From positions 16,909-80,908 of the forward strand of contig WLWZ01000017.1 in the NCBI GenBank assembly GCA_012103315.1: a stretch of DNA of 64,000 nt. The letters run 5' to 3'. The notes below the pieces were generated by a model that saw only the letters and a list, made by a program, of their open reading frames with translations, was not told where the DNA came from and searched no databases. Of the stretch, positions 49,442 to 58,089 are shown in pieces. The position numbers and the translations under genes are program-made. How positions within the stretch are numbered: the stretch's first letter is position 1; each line of letters opens with the position of its first letter. Source of the stretch: Alphaproteobacteria bacterium (GTDB lineage: Bacteria; Pseudomonadota; Alphaproteobacteria; MPNO01; UBA2964).

Positions 49442-50518
49442 TCAACCCTTGAACGCCGCCTTGGCTTTAGCGACAATACGCGGCGGCGCTTTATAAAGCT
49501 TAGTTACAAGTCTTTGAACATCGTCCCCCAAGGTCGGTGATACTGGGAGATTGGATTTTCGAACATCCGCACGAAAATCGATGTCTTTCATCGTCCGTTC
49601 AAACGCAATCCGCAGCGCAATCACCTGCTTTCTCGGAACGCGGGGCGGCGCGATATAAGGTCGTCCAAATTCCTGGGAAGCAACCAGCAGCTCCATAGCA
49701 GCCTTCTCATCAGGGGTTCGGACAAAATCCCACACCATCGGAACACCCATCTTGTTAAGAACTGGATCCCCAACCGGCGCGAACTGAACCAAAATATTGA
49801 TTTTCTTTTGTTTGAGCAGATCAGCTCTTTCGGTTCGGAAAGTAGACCAGGATAGTCCGCATATACCGTGGACTTCACTATGCTCAAGCCCCTGCGCAGC
49901 CTGACCGACACTCTTATAATTCTGAACCAATTTAAATTTTGCGCCAGTCAATTGCATCAAAGCCAGTGCTGTATCGCGGGAGGCCCCACCAAATCGGCTT
50001 GCCCCCATCACCATTCGGCGGATAAGAGTTTCGGAAAATGACGTCGCCGGCGCATCCTTGCGCGCAATGCACACAAAGACTGAACTAGCGGCACTGCCCA
50101 AATATTTAAAGTTCTTTGGGTCGTAATCGAGGTCTTTAGCATTTCCAACCAGCGGTTCCATGATCACGCCAGGACGGATTGCCGCAATCGTCAAACCATC
50201 TTTCTTGGCGGAATTGTACATCCATTTCGCTGCCTTGCGACTGCTGGCACCCGGCATGCTTTTAAACGACATCGACGGATTGCCTGGAATGTACTTGACC
50301 ATATGACGACCGATGAACCGGGCATATTTCATGTAAGAACTGTCCGCCGCGGCACCGACCACAAACTGGATGGTTTGCCCGGTATAATGTTTCTCGACAT
50401 CTGGCACTTGTGCCAAGGCCAAATTCGACGATGCCCAGAGAGCACTCACCGCAACAATAGTAATCTGAACCGCGCGGCGGCCCGAAAGGACATTTTGGAT
50501 CGTTGTTGTTCTTAGCAT
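49442..50518 (-). CDS. TctC/Bug-family periplasmic solute-binding protein
   Basis: Binding protein of the tripartite tricarboxylate transporter type, 358 residues, with a signal peptide ending near LALAQ. Family features are the early TIQFVVGAAADSSY, the NPSMSFKSMPGASS segment corresponding to the usual N-M-P-G-A-G, and RPYIAPPRVPRKQ late in the protein. The start at 50518 directly precedes the signal peptide. No tctA or tctB is nearby, so it is an orphan binding protein. It is convergent with the RND permease, 11 bp apart. Confidence 0.88.
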   Translation of the reverse strand: MLRTTTIQNVLSGRRAVQITIVAVSALWASSNLALAQVPDVEKHYTGQTIQFVVGAAADSSYMKYARFIGRHMVKYIPGNPSMSFKSMPGASSRKAAKWMYNSAKKDGLTIAAIRPGVIMEPLVGNAKDLDYDPKNFKYLGSAASSVFVCIARKDAPATSFSETLIRRMVMGASRFGGASRDTALALMQLTGAKFKLVQNYKSVGQAAQGLEHSEVHGICGLSWSTFRTERADLLKQKKINILVQFAPVGDPVLNKMGVPMVWDFVRTPDEKAAMELLVASQEFGRPYIAPPRVPRKQVIALRIAFERTMKDIDFRADVRKSNLPVSPTLGDDVQRLVTKLYKAPPRIVAKAKAAFKG

Positions 50519-50561
50519 ATTTCCAATCTCATTTGAGATTGGGATTCTGAAACAGAAATGG

Positions 50562-51671
50562 TTAACAGGCCGTGACCACAGGGGCCCAAAGCACATCTTC
50601 TATTTTATTCACCCCAGCACACAACATGACCAATCGGTCAAAGCCGAGTGCAATTCCCGAAGCTTCCGGCATGCCCATAGCCAACGCATCGAGGAAGTCC
50701 TCATCAATCGGGTAGCTGTACCCTACCACTTCCTGTTTGTGTGCAATTTCCGCTTCAAACCGGCGCCGTTGTTCGTCGACATCCGTTAATTCACCAAATC
50801 CGTTTGCCAACTCTACACCGCAGACGAAAATTTCAAATCGTTCAGCAACACGGTCATCGTCAGCACTCTGTCGGGCCAATGCCGCCATCGATAAAGGATA
50901 ATTATACAATACAGTGGGTACGCCGACTCCGAGGTTAGGCTCAATTTTCTCCAGAAATAACCGAAAGAAAATCTCCTCCCACTGATCTTTTGAATCGATG
51001 CGCACACCGACCCGTTTCGCTTCGACCGCCAGCAACGCCGCATCCGGTTTCAGGGGATCGGGTGCCGTTGCCAATAAGTCAATTTCGCAATAATTCTCAA
51101 ATGCCTCAGCAACACTCAAATATTGCCATGCCCCGAACGGATCACACTGCGCACCTTGCCAGCTAAACTGTTGAGACTCCGAAACAGAATGCGTCTGCGA
51201 AACAGCATTCTTGACCAACGCCTCACAATCTTCAGCAATTTCCTGCCACGTTGCCCCTGCGCGGTACCATTCCAGCATTGTAAATTCCGGGTGGTGCGTG
51301 CCAGACCGGTCACCATTACGCCACACCTTTGCCAACTGAAATATCTTGTCCATTCCGCCGGCCAGGAGCTTTTTCATCGCAAACTCCGGAGACGTGTGGA
51401 GATAAAGCGTACGAGTATTCGTCTCTTCAAACGGCTCAAAAAGTTGGGTTGAGAATGCCGTCAAGTGCGGTTCCATACCGGGAGAAATCTGTAGCGCTGG
51501 AGTTTCAACCTCAACAAACCCGTTCTCGGCAAAGAACTGTCGGGTTGCCACGGCGACATGACCTCTCACCGTTAAGGCCGGCAACCGCTTCCTTAGCTGA
51601 TCTTTATGCCACCAACGATTTGAGGCAGGACTACCGGGGGATTGCTTACCGGATGGCGGGGTGTCATTCAT
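50562..51671 (-). CDS. epmA: EF-P lysine--lysine ligase EpmA (GenX/PoxA)
   Basis: Paralog of the lysyl-tRNA synthetase catalytic core that attaches beta-lysine to elongation factor P. The 369-residue protein shows class II synthetase motifs: FVEVETPALQ (motif 1), FQLAKVWRNGD...HHPEFTMLEWYRA (motif 2) and ASGIALGFDRLVML (motif 3), without the N-terminal anticodon-binding domain. It is divergent from epmB (67 bp apart), and efp follows epmB. Confidence 0.95.
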   Translation of the reverse strand: MNDTPPSGKQSPGSPASNRWWHKDQLRKRLPALTVRGHVAVATRQFFAENGFVEVETPALQISPGMEPHLTAFSTQLFEPFEETNTRTLYLHTSPEFAMKKLLAGGMDKIFQLAKVWRNGDRSGTHHPEFTMLEWYRAGATWQEIAEDCEALVKNAVSQTHSVSESQQFSWQGAQCDPFGAWQYLSVAEAFENYCEIDLLATAPDPLKPDAALLAVEAKRVGVRIDSKDQWEEIFFRLFLEKIEPNLGVGVPTVLYNYPLSMAALARQSADDDRVAERFEIFVCGVELANGFGELTDVDEQRRRFEAEIAHKQEVVGYSYPIDEDFLDALAMGMPEASGIALGFDRLVMLCAGVNKIEDVLWAPVVTAC

Positions 51672-51738
51672 GGCACAGGTCCAGACTTGTTGCTTCCGGA
51701 CAGGTTCCCGGCAGCATAAAATTTGCGGAGCGCACACC

Positions 51739-52800
51739 ATGAAGGCGGCCAGAAATCTTGTCCAGATGTTGCAACCTCAAGCCATAACATCACCCGACGA
51801 TTTGTTACGCGCGGGTCTCATCCCACCAGATCATTTAGGCGCCGTCGTCGAAGCCAGCGCGACACTCCCGGTTAGTATTACCGCCCACATCGCAGGAATG
51901 ATTGACCCCGCATCGTCCAACGATGCCATTGCAAAACAATTCGTCCCGTCAGCGCTTGAAAACAACAGACAGGCGGAAGAGCTCACTGATCCAATTGGCG
52001 ATATCCCGCACAGCCCCGTTGCCGGTATTGTTCACCGCTATCCGGACCGGGTATTGCTAACGCCAGTACTCACCTGCCCTGTCTATTGCCGGTTTTGTTT
52101 TCGTCGCGAAGCTGTTGGCGACGGGTTACTTACTGCGTCGAAACTGAACACTGCCCTCGATTATATCCGAAATCATACCGAGATCTGGGAGGTCATCCTG
52201 TCCGGCGGCGATCCGCTTATCATGTCACCGCGACGACTGACGCAGATCATCGATGCGCTAGACGAAATCGATCATGTCGCGGTGATCCGAATTCACACAC
52301 GAGTCCCGGTCGTCGATCCTGAACGCATTACTGAGACATTGATCACCGCGTTAAAACGCACAACACCTGTTTTTATTGTGTTGCATTGCAATCATGCCGA
52401 TGAATTGGTCGCCGAGGCGGAGAAAGCGATTTCTCGATTGGTCGACAAAGGATTTCCCCTGCTCAGCCAATCGGTACTGCTCAAAGGGATTAATGATGAT
52501 CCAGAGAGTTTAACCGCTCTGATGAAAAAGCTCGTGAGGAGCAGGGTTAAACCTTACTACTTACATCACGGTGACAAAGCACAGGGAACCAGCCATTTTC
52601 GAACGACACTCGCCGCCGGACGGGCAATTGTCAGCACCTTGCGAGGCCGTTTATCGGGCCTGTGCCAACCAACTTATATGCTCGATATTCCCGGAGGACA
52701 CGGCAAAGTACCCGCTGCTGATGATTATCTGCGGGCCACTGACGATAGTAATTGGATCGTTACTGACTGGCAGGGGAATACCCACAAATATCACGATTAG
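51739..52800 (+). CDS. epmB: EF-P beta-lysylation protein EpmB (lysine 2,3-aminomutase type)
   Basis: Radical SAM, PLP-dependent enzyme that turns (S)-alpha-lysine into (R)-beta-lysine for EF-P. The 353-residue protein has the iron-sulfur motif CPVYCRFC (CxxxCxxC) and the PLP-lysine region YYLHHGDKAQGTSHF. The ATG at 51739 avoids overlap with epmA. efp starts 92 bp downstream on the same strand. Confidence 0.95.
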   Translation: MKAARNLVQMLQPQAITSPDDLLRAGLIPPDHLGAVVEASATLPVSITAHIAGMIDPASSNDAIAKQFVPSALENNRQAEELTDPIGDIPHSPVAGIVHRYPDRVLLTPVLTCPVYCRFCFRREAVGDGLLTASKLNTALDYIRNHTEIWEVILSGGDPLIMSPRRLTQIIDALDEIDHVAVIRIHTRVPVVDPERITETLITALKRTTPVFIVLHCNHADELVAEAEKAISRLVDKGFPLLSQSVLLKGINDDPESLTALMKKLVRSRVKPYYLHHGDKAQGTSHFRTTLAAGRAIVSTLRGRLSGLCQPTYMLDIPGGHGKVPAADDYLRATDDSNWIVTDWQGNTHKYHD

Positions 52801-52891
52801 GCGGATATAAGAGAGTGCGTTGAAACCCTGCGGGCAACCTGCTAATTTCCGCCGCCGAAACAACCCAGCATGAGACAAGGATAGGAATACC

Positions 52892-53458
52892 ATGAAGGTT
52901 CTGGCCAACACGCTCAGACCGGGACATGCTATTGAGCATGACGGCAAAAAATATGTCGTGGTCAAATATGAGCTTATCCTGCCTGGTAAGGGCAATGCCT
53001 TTATTGCTGTCGATATGCGAGATGCAATATCTGGCGTCAAAACCAATGAGCGGTTTCGAACACAGGAAACCGTCGAAAAGCTCATGACGTCGGAAAAGAC
53101 CTGTACCATGCTATTTGCCGATGGCGATCAGATCAATCTGATGGACTCAGAGACATATGATCAGTTTGCTGTCTCGATCGACATGGTCGGTGAGGCCGGT
53201 GTTTTCCTGACTGATGGTATGGAAGTCACCGTTGATACCGTGGACGACGTGCCTGTCGGTGTCCGGTTGCCACAACACGTTACCCTCGAAATCACCGAGG
53301 CAGATGCCGTTGTCAAAGGGCAGACAGCGTCGTCATCCTATAAACCTGCAGTGCTAGAAAACGGTGTCAAAACCTTGGTCCCGCCGCATATAGCAGCTGG
53401 CACCCGTGTCGTCATCAATACCGAAGATGCCACATACGTGGAACGGGCGAAGGACTAG
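52892..53458 (+). CDS. efp: Elongation factor P
   Basis: tRNA-mimic that rescues ribosomes stalled at polyproline stretches. The 188-residue protein has the three-barrel plan. The modification loop reads LPGKGNAF with K33, equivalent to the E. coli lysine that receives beta-lysine, in agreement with epmA and epmB next door. AAGGATAGG before the ATG gives a good ribosome site. The proline-rich TolA in this window is the type of client that needs EF-P. Confidence 0.97.
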   Translation: MKVLANTLRPGHAIEHDGKKYVVVKYELILPGKGNAFIAVDMRDAISGVKTNERFRTQETVEKLMTSEKTCTMLFADGDQINLMDSETYDQFAVSIDMVGEAGVFLTDGMEVTVDTVDDVPVGVRLPQHVTLEITEADAVVKGQTASSSYKPAVLENGVKTLVPPHIAAGTRVVINTEDATYVERAKD

Positions 53459-53513
53459 GCTAAGAGCCTGTCGATCACGCCAATATAGATTTTATAAAAA
53501 AGGCGCCTGCCCA

Positions 53514-54317
53514 ATGTGGCCAGCAATTATCAACGTCATGGACAGCGCCGCGCGCAAAGCGGCAAGAAGTTTGCTGCACGACTTCGGTGAAGTTGAGCAT
53601 TTACAGGTCTCACGAAAGGGCCCAGCGGATTTCGTATCGGAAGCGGATCGCCGAGCCGAACAGATCATCAAGGACGAACTCAACAAGGCACGTCCGGGCT
53701 TCGCCATGCTGCTCGAAGAGGAAGGCGCTATAGGGTCAGACGATGCAGCTGACCGGTGGATTGTCGATCCGTTGGATGGCACGACAAATTTTCTCCATGG
53801 CATTCCACATTTTGCAATTTCGATTGCGCACGAACAAAACGGTGAACTGGTTGCCGGCATGGTTTACGACCCGACTCGAGACGAGACCTTTTGGGCTGTA
53901 AAGGGTGCTGGATGTTTCCTCGGAAATACGCGGCTGCGCGTATCGGCCCGAAGCAATCTCGATATTGCTATTCTCGCGACTGGAATTCCCTTCGGTGACC
54001 GCCCCGGCAAAGAAGAAATGTTGGCGGCTTTAACACCCATTATGGATCGTACTGCTGGCCTAAGACGGTTTGGCGCCGCTTCTCTGGACCTCGCCTATGT
54101 TGCTGCTGGCAGATTTGATGCCTTCTGGGAAATCGGGCTTTCCCCATGGGATGTGGCTGCCGGAATTGTATTGATTCGCGAAGCAGGCGGTCTGGTGAGT
54201 GAACTGGATGGCCGCGCCGACCCTCTAAATGGCGACACTATTCTGGCCGCAAACAGCGATTTGTATGACCCCGTAGCCAAAATGCTCAGGGACGCTATGC
54301 GCGGCAAACTTAAATAA
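53514..54317 (+). CDS. suhB: Inositol monophosphatase family protein (SuhB-like)
   Basis: Mg-dependent phosphatase of 267 residues. Metal-binding motifs are EEEGAIG (about residues 66-72), DPLDGTTNF and SPWDVAAGIVLIREAGG. The ATG at 53514 is chosen; an ATG 8 codons further in is possible, and an upstream ATG would lie inside efp. In many proteobacteria the SuhB type also modulates rRNA transcription antitermination. It follows efp by 55 bp. Confidence 0.92.
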   Translation: MWPAIINVMDSAARKAARSLLHDFGEVEHLQVSRKGPADFVSEADRRAEQIIKDELNKARPGFAMLLEEEGAIGSDDAADRWIVDPLDGTTNFLHGIPHFAISIAHEQNGELVAGMVYDPTRDETFWAVKGAGCFLGNTRLRVSARSNLDIAILATGIPFGDRPGKEEMLAALTPIMDRTAGLRRFGAASLDLAYVAAGRFDAFWEIGLSPWDVAAGIVLIREAGGLVSELDGRADPLNGDTILAANSDLYDPVAKMLRDAMRGKLK

Positions 54318-54466
54318 AATCACGCGTTTCGAAATTAGGCTAAGTTGTTGTGGCAGGAACCGTGCTGCGCTAGATTAATAACGACATTAACCTTATTGGT
54401 TAAACAGGTTAACGGGGAATGATAGGCGGATCCGACACGTTAGGGCGCCGTTCATCATGGAGTTCT

Positions 54467-55486
54467 ATGACAGCGTATAATCCAATCAAACTTTTCTTTT
54501 CCGTCACTTTACTGACCGCCGGACTCTTCGCCGGGGCCAACGCCCAACAATATATAGGCGGTACTGGCCAGTCGAGTGTTTTTGTCGATTACAGTGTTAT
54601 CGACAATCTAGGGCGATCACCCAACATCCCACAGCTTTTGTTGGGTGCCCCAGGCACCGCAACGATCCCCGGTGGCGGCTATGTAGCGCCAGCGCCAAAG
54701 TTCCCCGTCATCTCAAGCGGTAGATCTTCGGCTAAAGTTGGTGGAATTGTGCTACGACCACCCAAGGCTGTCCGGAAGCGCGCCACGAAACGGAAAAAAA
54801 GCGCTCGGAAATCGTTGCGGAAATTCACCCAGACAACACGTAGGGTTCCTGCCGCAAAGCGAACGCAGCGACAAATTCGTCCATTGGCACCACCAAAAGA
54901 CTTGACCCTACCTCGAGCAGTCGCCGCTCCGCCACCGCCCAAAATTTCAGCCCCGACCCGCACTCCCGTCCCAACTGCGTCGGTGGCTCCTGAACCGCCG
55001 AAACCAACACCAGTTGTAAGAAAACCACTCAAATCGGTGACGTTACCGGCGCCGACCCCTTTAAAGGTCGTGCCACAAAACGCTGTTCCCGCAGCCCCAA
55101 AAATTGCGAAACCAAAAATCAAACCCGCGGCTCAGGTCGCCTCATTGCCACCGATCGGGCAACCTCTTAAAGCGGGCGCGACCACACGCATTGGCTTTAG
55201 CGCTGGCTCGGCCAAACTCAATGGCGATGCTTCGGCACGTTTGCAAGATGTTTCCACATCACTGAAAAAAAATAGCGCGTTGCGTATCCAGCTTCTTGCC
55301 TATGCAAGTGCCAAGGATGGGTCAGCAAGCCAAGCCCGGCGGCTATCACTATCACGCGCTCTGGCGGCACGATCCTATTTGATCGAAAAAGGCGTTCGCA
55401 GCACGCGAATTGATGTCAGAGCCTTGGGTAATCGTTCGGGCAGCGGCCCCACGGATCGCATCGACATCATCGTAACAACACGCTAA
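54467..55486 (+). CDS. Secreted proline-rich protein with OmpA-like C-terminal domain
   Basis: A 339-residue envelope protein. It has a signal peptide (cleavage near GANAQQ), a middle section rich in proline, alanine, lysine and arginine (about residues 90-240, TonB/TolA-like rod), and a C-terminal OmpA-like peptidoglycan-binding fold (from about 245; IQLLAYASAKDGSASQARRLSLSRALAARSYL split over 295-325). GGAG lies 6 bases before the ATG at 54467. MotA- and MotB-like genes follow on the same strand, suggesting a three-part envelope complex. The function is not established. Confidence 0.82.
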   Translation: MTAYNPIKLFFSVTLLTAGLFAGANAQQYIGGTGQSSVFVDYSVIDNLGRSPNIPQLLLGAPGTATIPGGGYVAPAPKFPVISSGRSSAKVGGIVLRPPKAVRKRATKRKKSARKSLRKFTQTTRRVPAAKRTQRQIRPLAPPKDLTLPRAVAAPPPPKISAPTRTPVPTASVAPEPPKPTPVVRKPLKSVTLPAPTPLKVVPQNAVPAAPKIAKPKIKPAAQVASLPPIGQPLKAGATTRIGFSAGSAKLNGDASARLQDVSTSLKKNSALRIQLLAYASAKDGSASQARRLSLSRALAARSYLIEKGVRSTRIDVRALGNRSGSGPTDRIDIIVTTR

Positions 55487-55550
55487 CCCACGACAATCAT
55501 GATACCGTTATAATCGCCCCGGTATCTCAACCAGCTGCAGGAAAGGTCGG

Positions 55551-56687
55551 ATGAACGGACCACGGCGTTATTTAATAAGAATGCTGCTGTTCATCGTCGC
55601 TGTTGGGGTGGCTGTGGCGGGGCTCTTTTTTCCGCTCGTCGACGCCTTCATGGCCAATCCTGCTTTGAATGGTTTGATTGTTGGCGTTCTGATTTTGGGC
55701 ATGATTTATATTTTTCGTCAGGTAGCACTCCTGATTCAGGAAGTCGCTTGGATCGAGAGTTTCCGTAATGACCAAGAACAGGTCAACCAAACACCGCCAA
55801 AGCTATTGGCCCCTATGGCGGCAATGCTGGGTGAACGAAAGGGCCAATTTAGTCTATCGGCATTATCCCTGCGGTCCCTACTCGACGGCATTTCCTCACG
55901 ACTGGAAGAATCACGCGATCTGTCGCGATATCTCATCGGCCTGTTAATATTTCTTGGGTTGCTAGGCACCTTTTGGGGGCTGCTGCAAACAATTGGCGCT
56001 GTCGGCGACGTCATTGGTAGCCTGTCGGTTGGCGGTGGTGATCTCGCCAAGGTGTTCACCAATCTAAAAGCGGGTTTGAAAGCACCTCTAGCAGGTATGG
56101 GAACCGCCTTTAGCTCTTCGCTGCTTGGTCTAGCGGGGTCTCTGATCCTCGGGTTTCTCGAACTGCAAGCAGGACAAGCCCAAAATAGATTTTATAACGA
56201 TCTCGAAGACTGGCTTGCCGGCCAAACTCGACTGTCGTCGGGTAGTCTCGCTATAGGCGAAGGAGACCAGGGTGTCCCGGCCTACGTCCAAGCACTCTTG
56301 GAGCAAACAGCCGATAGCCTTGAAAGCTTGCAACGCACGCTGGAGCGCGGTGAAGAAAGTCGTATTTCGGCCAATAGCAGTGTTGTCTCGCTGACCGACA
56401 AACTCGACACCCTGACCGATCAAATGCGAACCGAACAATCGCTCATGATAAAACTGGCTGAAACTCAGCTCGAAATGAAACCGTTACTGGCCAGTATCGC
56501 GGATGCCTCCACTGCGTCGTCGCCCGACGAAACCATGAGCAAATCGATGCGCAGCATCGATACACAACTTGCTCGGCTTATTGAAGAATTGGGAACCGGT
56601 CGTAACGAGGTAGTGTCAGAGTTGCGAAGCGAAATTCGGGTGCTTTCGCGGACCATGGCTGCCATCGCTGAACGCGCTAACCAATGA
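55551..56687 (+). CDS. MotA/TolQ/ExbB-like proton-channel protein (non-flagellar context)
   Basis: A 378-residue inner-membrane protein with hydrophobic helices near 9-30, 37-55, 126-150 and 175-205. The central block LLGTFWGLLQTIGAV ... PLAGMGTAFSSSLLGLAGSL is the MotA/TolQ/ExbB channel motif. The C-terminal 150 residues are a predicted coiled coil. The next gene encodes a MotB-like partner, 20 bp downstream. No flagellar gene is in the window. Confidence 0.87.
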   Translation: MNGPRRYLIRMLLFIVAVGVAVAGLFFPLVDAFMANPALNGLIVGVLILGMIYIFRQVALLIQEVAWIESFRNDQEQVNQTPPKLLAPMAAMLGERKGQFSLSALSLRSLLDGISSRLEESRDLSRYLIGLLIFLGLLGTFWGLLQTIGAVGDVIGSLSVGGGDLAKVFTNLKAGLKAPLAGMGTAFSSSLLGLAGSLILGFLELQAGQAQNRFYNDLEDWLAGQTRLSSGSLAIGEGDQGVPAYVQALLEQTADSLESLQRTLERGEESRISANSSVVSLTDKLDTLTDQMRTEQSLMIKLAETQLEMKPLLASIADASTASSPDETMSKSMRSIDTQLARLIEELGTGRNEVVSELRSEIRVLSRTMAAIAERANQ

Positions 56688-56707
56688 CACAACGACGCGG
56701 ATAGCCA

Positions 56708-58027
56708 ATGGCGACGCGATCTTACCGACGCAGTGACTCATCAAATATTTGGCCCGGCTTTGTCGATGCCATCTCTACCCTGCTTATCATCGTCATCTTT
56801 CTGCTGATGATCTTTACGATCGCACAGTTTTTCCTGTCGGAAATTCTCTCCGGCCGAGATAACGCCCTCGACCGTCTCAACCGACAAATCGCAGAACTCG
56901 GTGAAGTGCTGGCTCTGGAGAAGAAATCTAACGAAAATTTACGGCAGGAAGTTTCTCAACTCTCTACGGAATTACAGGGATCTATCGCTGCTAGAGATAA
57001 AATCCAACAAAGTCTGGCTGCGATGACCGGTGACCGGGATCGCCTTGCCGAGGCGCTGACCATCAAATCTCAGGAATTAGATGTAGATCGCGAAAAAATT
57101 CGCGTACAGCTCGCAACGCTGCAGAGCCTGAAGAACGACATCGACGCTCTCAAGAAGGTTCGCGCTGCATTGGAAACAAAAGTAAGCTCGCTGACTGCCG
57201 GTTTGAATAAAAGTAAAGTCGATCTTTCGGTTGCCCGAGATAGAAGCAAACAGCTCGAGGCCAAATTGGCGAGCGCCGAAGAACGGACCGTTCTGGCGCA
57301 GAAGGAAATCAAGGCAAAGGATATTCGTCTCAATGAGATGCAGGATTCAGCTGTATCATCGGCCAAGTCGCTAAAAGACGAGAAAGCACTATCTGAAAAG
57401 TCCAGAGCCCGGGTTGCTTTACTCAATCGACAAATAGCGGCTCTCCGCCAACAGCTGGCACGCATTTCGAGTGCGTTAGAAGCCTCGGAAGCCAAAGCAC
57501 GCTCGCAAAATGTACAGATTATCAATCTCGGTTCACGACTGAACGAAGCCTTAGCCAGCAAGGTCCAGGAACTCGCCCGTTTTCGATCCGAATTTTTTGG
57601 CAAGTTACGCGATGCCCTGGGAAACACCAAAGGTGTTCGTGTCGAGGGCGATCGGTTTGTATTCCAGTCTGAAGTCCTGTTTCCATCGGGGTCATCCAGC
57701 ATGTTTGGCGCTGGGAAAAATCAGATCAGCCAATTGGCGGGCACCCTGAAGGGTATCGCCGAACGAATCCCAAAAGATGTGGACTGGATCCTTCGAGTAG
57801 ACGGCCATACAGACAACCGTCCCATCAAGACAGCACAATTCCCGTCCAACTGGGAGCTATCATCGGCCCGCGCAATTGCTGTGGTTAAACAACTCGTCGC
57901 CCAGGGAATTCCGCCTCACCGTCTCGCTGCAACGGGCTTCGGAGAATTCAGACCACTCGATACAAGTCCAAGCCCGGCAGGGTTGAGCCGCAATCGCCGG
58001 ATCGAATTTAAACTAACCGGGCGATAA
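56708..58027 (+). CDS. MotB/OmpA-like peptidoglycan-binding partner with long coiled coil
   Basis: A 439-residue protein with one N-terminal helix starting near residue 16; D20 in PGFVDAIST takes the place of the MotB/TolR proton-binding aspartate. A very long coiled coil (about 50-290) follows, then an OmpA-type domain with VDGHTDNRPI and WELSSARAIAVVKQL. Together with the preceding gene it forms a proton-driven stator-like unit with an unusually long periplasmic arm. A terminator on the opposite strand lies 16 bp after the stop. Confidence 0.88.
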   Translation: MATRSYRRSDSSNIWPGFVDAISTLLIIVIFLLMIFTIAQFFLSEILSGRDNALDRLNRQIAELGEVLALEKKSNENLRQEVSQLSTELQGSIAARDKIQQSLAAMTGDRDRLAEALTIKSQELDVDREKIRVQLATLQSLKNDIDALKKVRAALETKVSSLTAGLNKSKVDLSVARDRSKQLEAKLASAEERTVLAQKEIKAKDIRLNEMQDSAVSSAKSLKDEKALSEKSRARVALLNRQIAALRQQLARISSALEASEAKARSQNVQIINLGSRLNEALASKVQELARFRSEFFGKLRDALGNTKGVRVEGDRFVFQSEVLFPSGSSSMFGAGKNQISQLAGTLKGIAERIPKDVDWILRVDGHTDNRPIKTAQFPSNWELSSARAIAVVKQLVAQGIPPHRLAATGFGEFRPLDTSPSPAGLSRNRRIEFKLTGR

Positions 58028-58035
58028 AGCGCGTA

Positions 58036-58066
58036 CAAAAAAACGGCCCCGCCAAAGCGGGACCGT
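58036..58066 (-). terminator. Intrinsic terminator of the TctC gene
   Basis: On the minus strand a 10-bp stem (58043-58052 with 58057-58066, one U-G pair) with a 4-base loop is followed by seven T. On the plus strand the same position is a C-A mismatch and no T-run follows, so it serves mainly the minus-strand gene. Confidence 0.85.
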
Positions 58067-58089
58067 TCATTCATTAACGACCGTGCGTG

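Noticed and set aside
54375..54412. Four TTAA elements upstream of the OmpA-like gene as CtrA sites
   Set aside because: Spacers are 8, 9 and 5 bases; none is the required 7, although half sites could still matter.
55551..58027. Zorya-type defence (ZorA/ZorB)
   Set aside because: The MotA/MotB-like pair lacks ZorC/D/E-type genes nearby and sits in a housekeeping context after efp and suhB.
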